Positions 23,017-26,567 of a stretch of DNA of 26,567 bases are shown here, one piece after another. Each line of letters begins with the position of its first letter. Within the stretch, counting starts at the first letter, position 1. The notes beneath the pieces are model-generated. The model did no database searches. It had not been told where the DNA came from and saw only the letters and a list, made by a program, of their open reading frames with translations. The translations under genes were made by a program, and so were the position numbers. The stretch is from DSUN01 sp035527715 (GTDB lineage Bacteria > Planctomycetota > PUPC01 > DSUN01). The stretch is taken from assembly GCA_035527715.1 (NCBI GenBank), contig DATKZY010000237.1, positions 1-26,567 on the forward strand, in the 5' to 3' direction.

Positions 23017-24144
23017 TCAGAGGCGAACGATCTCGCCCGTCTCTCGGCTGCGGATGGCGGCGTGGGCGAGGCGACTGGCCTCCAGACCGTCGCGGGCCGT
23101 GGCATTCTGCGGCGTCTCGCCCGTCAGCACGCACTCGGCGAAGTGGTCGAGCGCGGCCAGCCAGCCCTTGTCCACCATGTAGTTCCACATCTGCCCGCCC
23201 TCGATGAACCTCTGCCGCTCGTCCTGGTCGGGCGCCGAATCGTCCGCGAGGCGCGACAGCTCCCAGGCGGTCCGCCGCATGCCGTACAGCGCCTCCGCGC
23301 CCACCTTGGCGAACAGGTGCTTGTGCGAGTACTCGTAGTCCGGATGCGAATGGCCGGCGAACCGCTCGACAGGCTCAGCCCCCGGGAAGCCGAAGGCCCG
23401 CAGCTCGACGAACTCCTCGACGATGGCTGTCCCCTGCTCGCTGATGGCCTCCAGCCGCTCCTTCGGCAGGTCCATCGTCACGTAGCCGCTGCTCGTGATC
23501 GAGGCGACGCAGCCCGAGGTGAACGTGAGGGTGAAAATCTCGTCGTCGTGGCGCGACTCGACGCTGTAGATGGACGCGACCTCGGACCGCGTGAGCCAAC
23601 GCAGCAGGTCGAAGACGTGGCAGACCTCGTGGACGACGCGGACGCCCGGGGGGCACTTCCTGCCCCAGCCGCGGCAATAGGTGTCGCTGATGCGGTAATG
23701 GACGTTCTTCGGCCCGCCGTCGCCCCAGGCCAGTTCGCTGGCCCGCCGATAGGCGGGGGCGAAGCGGCGGTTGAAGTCCACCGCCACGAACTTGCCGCTC
23801 TTCTGCTGCGCGGCAACCACCGCCTCGCACGCCTCGACCGTTTCGGCCAGGGGCTTCTCGACATAGACGTGCTTCCCCGCCTTCAGGCACTCGATGGCCA
23901 GGGGCGCCTGCATGTCCTCCCGCGTCGCCACGACGACGGCCTGAATCTCGGGGTCGGCCAGAAGCTCCCTGTAGTCGCCCACCACTACGGGGATGCGATA
24001 CTTCTCCTGCATCGCCCGCAACACGTCCCCCCGCAGGTCGCACGCCGTCTTGAGGCGAGCGTGCGGCGCCCGCGACAGATTCGGCAGATGCTGCGACTGT
24101 GCGATCCCCCCAACCCCGATGATGCCGAACACTGCCTTACCCAT
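23017..24144 (-). CDS. Gfo/Idh/MocA family NAD(P)-dependent oxidoreductase
   Basis: A 375-residue cytoplasmic dehydrogenase, probably acting on a sugar or sugar acid. The N-terminal Rossmann fold carries G10-V-G12-G13-I at the first turn. E96-K97-P98 in YVEKPLAET is the family signature with the catalytic lysine, and HEVCHVFDLLRWL is the second-domain segment with the conserved histidine and aspartate. The length is normal. The ATG at 24144 is preferred over the upstream frame extension because AGGAG (24150-24154) lies 5 nt upstream and the Rossmann strand starts at once. The gene converges on the propeller gene with a 4-nt gap, too small for a separate terminator. It has its own candidate promoter. 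A role in metabolising a product of the nearby polysaccharide genes is inference; the substrate is unknown. Confidence 0.93.
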   Translation of the reverse strand: MGKAVFGIIGVGGIAQSQHLPNLSRAPHARLKTACDLRGDVLRAMQEKYRIPVVVGDYRELLADPEIQAVVVATREDMQAPLAIECLKAGKHVYVEKPLAETVEACEAVVAAQQKSGKFVAVDFNRRFAPAYRRASELAWGDGGPKNVHYRISDTYCRGWGRKCPPGVRVVHEVCHVFDLLRWLTRSEVASIYSVESRHDDEIFTLTFTSGCVASITSSGYVTMDLPKERLEAISEQGTAIVEEFVELRAFGFPGAEPVERFAGHSHPDYEYSHKHLFAKVGAEALYGMRRTAWELSRLADDSAPDQDERQRFIEGGQMWNYMVDKGWLAALDHFAECVLTGETPQNATARDGLEASRLAHAAIRSRETGEIVRL

Positions 24145-24167
24145 TGGCTCTCCTTCCCGCCTGCCAC

Positions 24168-24195
24168 ATTCTATGGCCGCCGGCCCCAGAGTCAA
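24168..24195 (-). promoter_or_regulatory. Candidate sigma70-like promoter for the Gfo/Idh/MocA gene
   Basis: On the minus strand: -35 TTGACT (24195-24190), a 16-bp spacer and -10 TAGAAT (24173-24168). A start near 24161 gives a short leader containing the AGGAG site. Confidence 0.6.
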
Positions 24196-24216
24196 GCCCC
24201 GAGTGTGTCCCCCGAT

Positions 24217-24240
24217 GTTGCCCAGTCTGGCTCAACATTG
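24217..24240 (+). repeat. Third copy of the GTTGCCCA...TGGCTCAACATTG motif
   Basis: Differs at two of 24 positions from 1062-1085 and has the same orientation. It lies upstream of the hairpin-repeat cluster, just as the left copies lie upstream of the single hairpin at 1227-1266. Confidence 0.75.
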
Positions 24241-24280
24241 CGCCACACAGCCCACTCCGCACGTGGGGGCTGGGGTGCCG

Positions 24281-24564
24281 CTCAAGATGCTCACCTGTTC
24301 CGGCCTGAGCATCTTGGGGCCCGCCATAACCTGTTGGCAGCACAATACTTCTAGCGCAAGACGCTCAAGATGCTCACCTGTGCGCAACAGGGGGTGAGCA
24401 CCTTGCCCCTGGGCCCGGGTGCGACGGGGGGCGTCGCCAAGATGGCCACCTCTCTTGGCTTGGCCACCTTGCGACTTGGCATAAGCTCTTGGTGACACAC
24501 GACTTCTGGCGCAAGATGGCCAAGATGACCACCTGCGCGCAACAGGAGGTGGCCATCTTGCCCC
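24281..24564. repeat. Cluster of four diverged hairpin repeats
   Basis: Hairpins at 24283-24316 (CAAGATGCTCA / TGAGCATCTTG, perfect), 24366-24405 (CAAGATGCTCACC / GGTGAGCACCTTG), 24438-24471 (CAAGATGGCCA / TGGCCACCTTG) and 24521-24560 (CAAGATGACCACCT / AGGTGGCCATCTTG); the last three each have one mismatch. Hairpins 2 and 4 keep the core CCTG-YGCGCAA-CAGG seen at 1227-1266. The linkers after hairpins 1 and 3 also resemble each other (ATAACCTGTTGG... CAATACTTCTAGCGCAAG versus ATAAGCTCTTGG... ACGACTTCTGGCGCAAG), so a unit of two hairpins plus linker appears to be duplicated. I find no coding sequence here. Confidence 0.85.
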
Positions 24565-24600
24565 TCGCCTCGCCCCTGTGCGCGCCCTGAAGTGAGACCA

Positions 24601-24674
24601 CACGGACAAGCACGGACGAACACAGACACCCACCCTGGCCGTCCCCCGTCCGTGTCAGTCCGTGGGCGTCCGTG
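24601..24674. repeat. CACGGAC inverted array with 10-bp spacing
   Basis: Left arm: CACGGAC at 24601 and 24611, CACAGAC at 24621. Right arm: the inverted heptamer GTCCGTG at 24648, 24658 and 24668. All six are in exact symmetry about one centre, and the 3-nt spacers are not conserved. It may be a protein-binding array or a dispersed repeat. From 24675 to 24806 I see nothing else. Confidence 0.8.
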
Positions 24675-24806
24675 TTCCCCAAGTGGCCAGGGACCCGCGG
24701 AGCGCGGCCCGCCACCGTCGCGCCCCACCCGAAAGCACAATGAGCGGCTGGCAACAGAGGGATCAGGCACCGCGCGGGCCCGGCAGGAGATATGGGAAAC
24801 ATCGGC

Positions 24807-26264
24807 TCATCTGAACGCAATATCCCTTGTGTGGGGGTTGATGGCGAAGCGGCCTTCGGCGGCGGTCGTGATGCGCTTGCCGGCGATGGTGAGGTTCTCG
24901 AACGTCACGTCCTCGACGGGATGCTCGGTGTCGAAGCCGGCGATCTCGGAGGGCGGGGTGCCCTTGCCCGTGAACTGCACGTCCTTGAACCGGATGCCGC
25001 GGATGTGCCCGCGCTGCGGGTCGGTGGCCCACATGTCGCGGCCGATGGCGATGCGGATGAACTTGGCGCGGGTCGCCTCGACGCGGACGTCCTCGAACGC
25101 GATGTTGCTCACGGTCGCGGAATCCACCATGTAGACGCCGAGGGGCGCGAAGAGGGCGGTCAGCACGTCGCAGTTGCGGAACACGACGTCGTGAATGGGC
25201 GCCCGCGTCTCGTAGGTGATGCCGAGCGCGTAGCCCCAATCGTTCCAGATGATGCAGCCCTCGGCCAGGATGTCGGCGCAGTCGCCCTCGGGCCGCGTGG
25301 CCTTGACGGCGATGCTGTCGTCGTGGTTGCGGATGAAGCAGTCGAGGATCTCCACCTTGCGGCTGTTGACGGGGTTGATGCCGTCGCTGTTGAGGCGGCC
25401 GCTCACGAGCTTGAGGTCGCGGGCCACGACGCGATCGCTGTTGGCGATGCACACGTTCCAGTTCGGCGAGTCGCGCAGGATGATGCCCTCGACCTGCACG
25501 TCCTGCGAGTTGGCGACGAGGATGAGGCTGCGGGCCGCGTGGGGCATGTCGCCGCCGTCGAGGATGCCGCGGCCGCTGATGCGCACGTTCGACACCTTGT
25601 CGAGGTGGAGGATGGCGCCGCCGTAGTGCTTCAGCCCCGTGCGCTTCGACACCTGGGGCTTCTCGTCGGGCAGAATCTGCCCCCGCACGACGGCGCCGCC
25701 CGCGATGTAGACCCGTTGGCCGCTCTTGAGCTTTGTCGAGCCGATCTTGTGGATGCCTGGCCCGAAGTACAGGACGTTCGGGTCGTCGGGCTTCGGAGCT
25801 TCCGTCTCCATCCCATTGGCGAAGAGGTGCAACGCCTGCCTGTCCGAGCCGTCGAGCAGGATCGTCAGCTTCCGGGGGCGGTCGAGCGCGAAGCGGATGG
25901 TCTGCCCCTCGATCGTCGGCTTGATGCCGAACGACAGCGGATGAATGCTCGCGGCCTTGAAGGGCCTCTGGGGCGTGATGGCCACCCGCACGGCGCCCGC
26001 GAAGTCGAAGTAGGCAAGCGACGCGATCTCGGCCTTGCAGCCCATGTCGTGCGTCCAGATCGAGCCCGGCGGCTTGGCGATCTCCTGCCGCACCTTCGCC
26101 TGGTAGACGAAGACCGGCTGATCGCTGACGATCACCTTGTAGTCGGCCGACGCCGCCTCCCCCTCGGGGGCCGGGTAGACGCGCACCGTTTCGCCGCCGA
26201 TTCCTGTCGTGCCCATGGCAACCCCCAGACAAAACAACAACGCCGCAACTGGTTTCTTCGCCAT
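24807..26264 (-). CDS. Exported GH28-like right-handed beta-helix glycoside hydrolase
   Basis: A 485-residue exported protein of the polygalacturonase superfamily. The start at ATG 26264 is supported by AGGAG-type AAAGGAG (26271-26277), 6 nt upstream, and by a short signal peptide (KKPVAALLFCLGVAMGTTG). Residues about 25-190 form an N-terminal beta domain (YFGPGIHKIG, VYIAGGAVVRG). The helix follows, with N292-S-D294-G (equivalent to NTD in GH28) and D315-D316 in HDDSIAVK (equivalent to the GDD/QDD pair). The GHG motif expected about 25-30 residues later is not present; the place is taken by NDWGYALGITYETR. RIAIGRD near the end may stand for the RIK element. It may therefore act on a substrate other than pectin, or belong to a neighbouring family. 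It is divergent from an unseen rightward transcript. Confidence 0.85.
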   Translation of the reverse strand: MAKKPVAALLFCLGVAMGTTGIGGETVRVYPAPEGEAASADYKVIVSDQPVFVYQAKVRQEIAKPPGSIWTHDMGCKAEIASLAYFDFAGAVRVAITPQRPFKAASIHPLSFGIKPTIEGQTIRFALDRPRKLTILLDGSDRQALHLFANGMETEAPKPDDPNVLYFGPGIHKIGSTKLKSGQRVYIAGGAVVRGQILPDEKPQVSKRTGLKHYGGAILHLDKVSNVRISGRGILDGGDMPHAARSLILVANSQDVQVEGIILRDSPNWNVCIANSDRVVARDLKLVSGRLNSDGINPVNSRKVEILDCFIRNHDDSIAVKATRPEGDCADILAEGCIIWNDWGYALGITYETRAPIHDVVFRNCDVLTALFAPLGVYMVDSATVSNIAFEDVRVEATRAKFIRIAIGRDMWATDPQRGHIRGIRFKDVQFTGKGTPPSEIAGFDTEHPVEDVTFENLTIAGKRITTAAEGRFAINPHTRDIAFR

Positions 26265-26296
26265 CGTGTGCTCCTTTGTGCCAGCGAGTCCCAGGC

Positions 26297-26325
26297 ATCC
26301 TACCGGCTTCCTTCGCCGCATTCAA
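26297..26325 (-). promoter_or_regulatory. Candidate sigma70-like promoter for the GH28-like gene
   Basis: On the minus strand: -35 TTGAAT (26325-26320), a 17-bp spacer and -10 TAGGAT (26302-26297). The leader to the ATG would be about 26 nt. Confidence 0.55.
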
Positions 26326-26326
26326 C

Positions 26327-26355
26327 TTGACCCCGCAGCGGGGTGCGTGTAATCT
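26327..26355 (+). promoter_or_regulatory. Candidate sigma70-like promoter reading out of the window
   Basis: -35 TTGACC (26327-26332), a 17-bp spacer and -10 TAATCT (26350-26355), close to consensus. One base separates it from the -35 of the opposite promoter. A transcript starting near 26362 would enter the compound inverted repeat. A 9-bp stem CTCCTTCGA (26354-26362) / TCGAAGGAG (26387-26395) overlaps the start region. Confidence 0.55.
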
Positions 26356-26409
26356 CCTTCGAGACAGGTGGCCGCGTTCTGAGCCTTCGAAGGAGGCGGA
26401 GGAATAAAG

Positions 26410-26567
26410 CCCACGGCGATGCTTTTGGAGCCGTGGGATGGTAGGCGCAAGAGGGCCCAGCCCCCGAAGCGGGGCGGCGGAACGATGGGATGGCCAAAGG
26501 GCTTCCGCCGCCCCGCTTCGGGGGCTGAGCCCTGGGTGCTCCCTTACCCACGGCTCCCAAAGCATCG
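26410..26567. repeat. Long compound inverted repeat reaching the window edge
   Basis: The inner arms 26453-26482 and 26503-26532 (30 nt) have one mismatch, around a 20-nt loop. The outer arms 26417-26437 and 26547-26567 (21 nt) also have one mismatch. The left outer arm also forms a small hairpin of its own, CCCACGGC (26410-26417) / GCCGTGGG (26430-26437); its mirror partner would lie just beyond the window end. The layout resembles a miniature inverted-repeat element or a strongly folded RNA. Confidence 0.9.

Noticed and set aside
24281..24564. CRISPR array
   Set aside because: The units are unequal in length, diverged and self-complementary across their whole length, with no constant-length unique spacers and no cas genes.
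26419..26567. Small open frame starting MLLEPWDGR running off the window
   Set aside because: The nearest ribosome binding site-like sequences are 15 or more nt away and the frame mostly translates the inverted repeat.

Overview
The window is a high-GC, densely packed bacterial segment that probably belongs to the Planctomycetota or a close relative. This is an inference from gene content: secreted PQQ-type propeller proteins, a Tat-type sulfatase, CehA/McbA and Gfo/Idh/MocA family proteins, a GH28-like enzyme, and modular proteins carrying W-x-V-I-G-P-F domains. No rRNA or other phylogenetic marker apart from a uvrA fragment is present. Starts are usually preceded by AGGAGG-like ribosome binding sites, and candidate promoters resemble sigma70 sites.

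Layout. (1) 1-960: the 3' end of uvrA, plus strand. (2) 961-1528: no gene; short dispersed repeats, a 9-bp tandem repeat and a hairpin element. (3) 1529-9477, minus strand: a probable three-gene operon read right to left, CehA/McbA metallohydrolase, then a membrane methyltransferase-like protein with a long unknown C-terminal region, then a large DUF4062-STAND NTPase-TPR protein. (4) 9478-9612: a divergent promoter region with two back-to-back sigma70-like promoters. (5) 9613-23012, plus strand: a probable four-gene run of secreted or membrane-anchored proteins (PQQ-propeller protein, sulfatase, HEAT plus heparinase-like lyase, PQQ-propeller/methyltransferase-like/malectin protein). (6) 23017-24144, minus: Gfo/Idh/MocA oxidoreductase, convergent with the previous gene with a 4-nt gap. 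(7) 24145-24806: no gene; a cluster of hairpin repeats and a CACGGAC inverted array. (8) 24807-26264, minus: exported GH28-like beta-helix protein. (9) 26265-26567: another back-to-back promoter pair and a long compound inverted repeat that reaches the window edge.

Together, the sulfatase, lyase-like, GH28-like and carbohydrate-binding modules suggest breakdown of a complex, probably sulfated polysaccharide outside the cytoplasm, with the Gfo/Idh/MocA enzyme acting on a released sugar. No transporter is visible and the substrate cannot be read from the sequence. The DUF4062-STAND protein has the architecture of a signal-sensing switch, of the type used in some bacterial immune systems, but nothing here proves that role.

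The most unusual signal is not a gene. Six short palindromes of several sequence types lie in frame inside three of the four secreted-protein genes, mostly at apparent domain boundaries. Two of them, in different genes and opposite orientations, are the same 25-bp element with a single mismatch. The intergenic regions hold a separate family of hairpins whose arms change in a compensatory way while the loop core stays similar.
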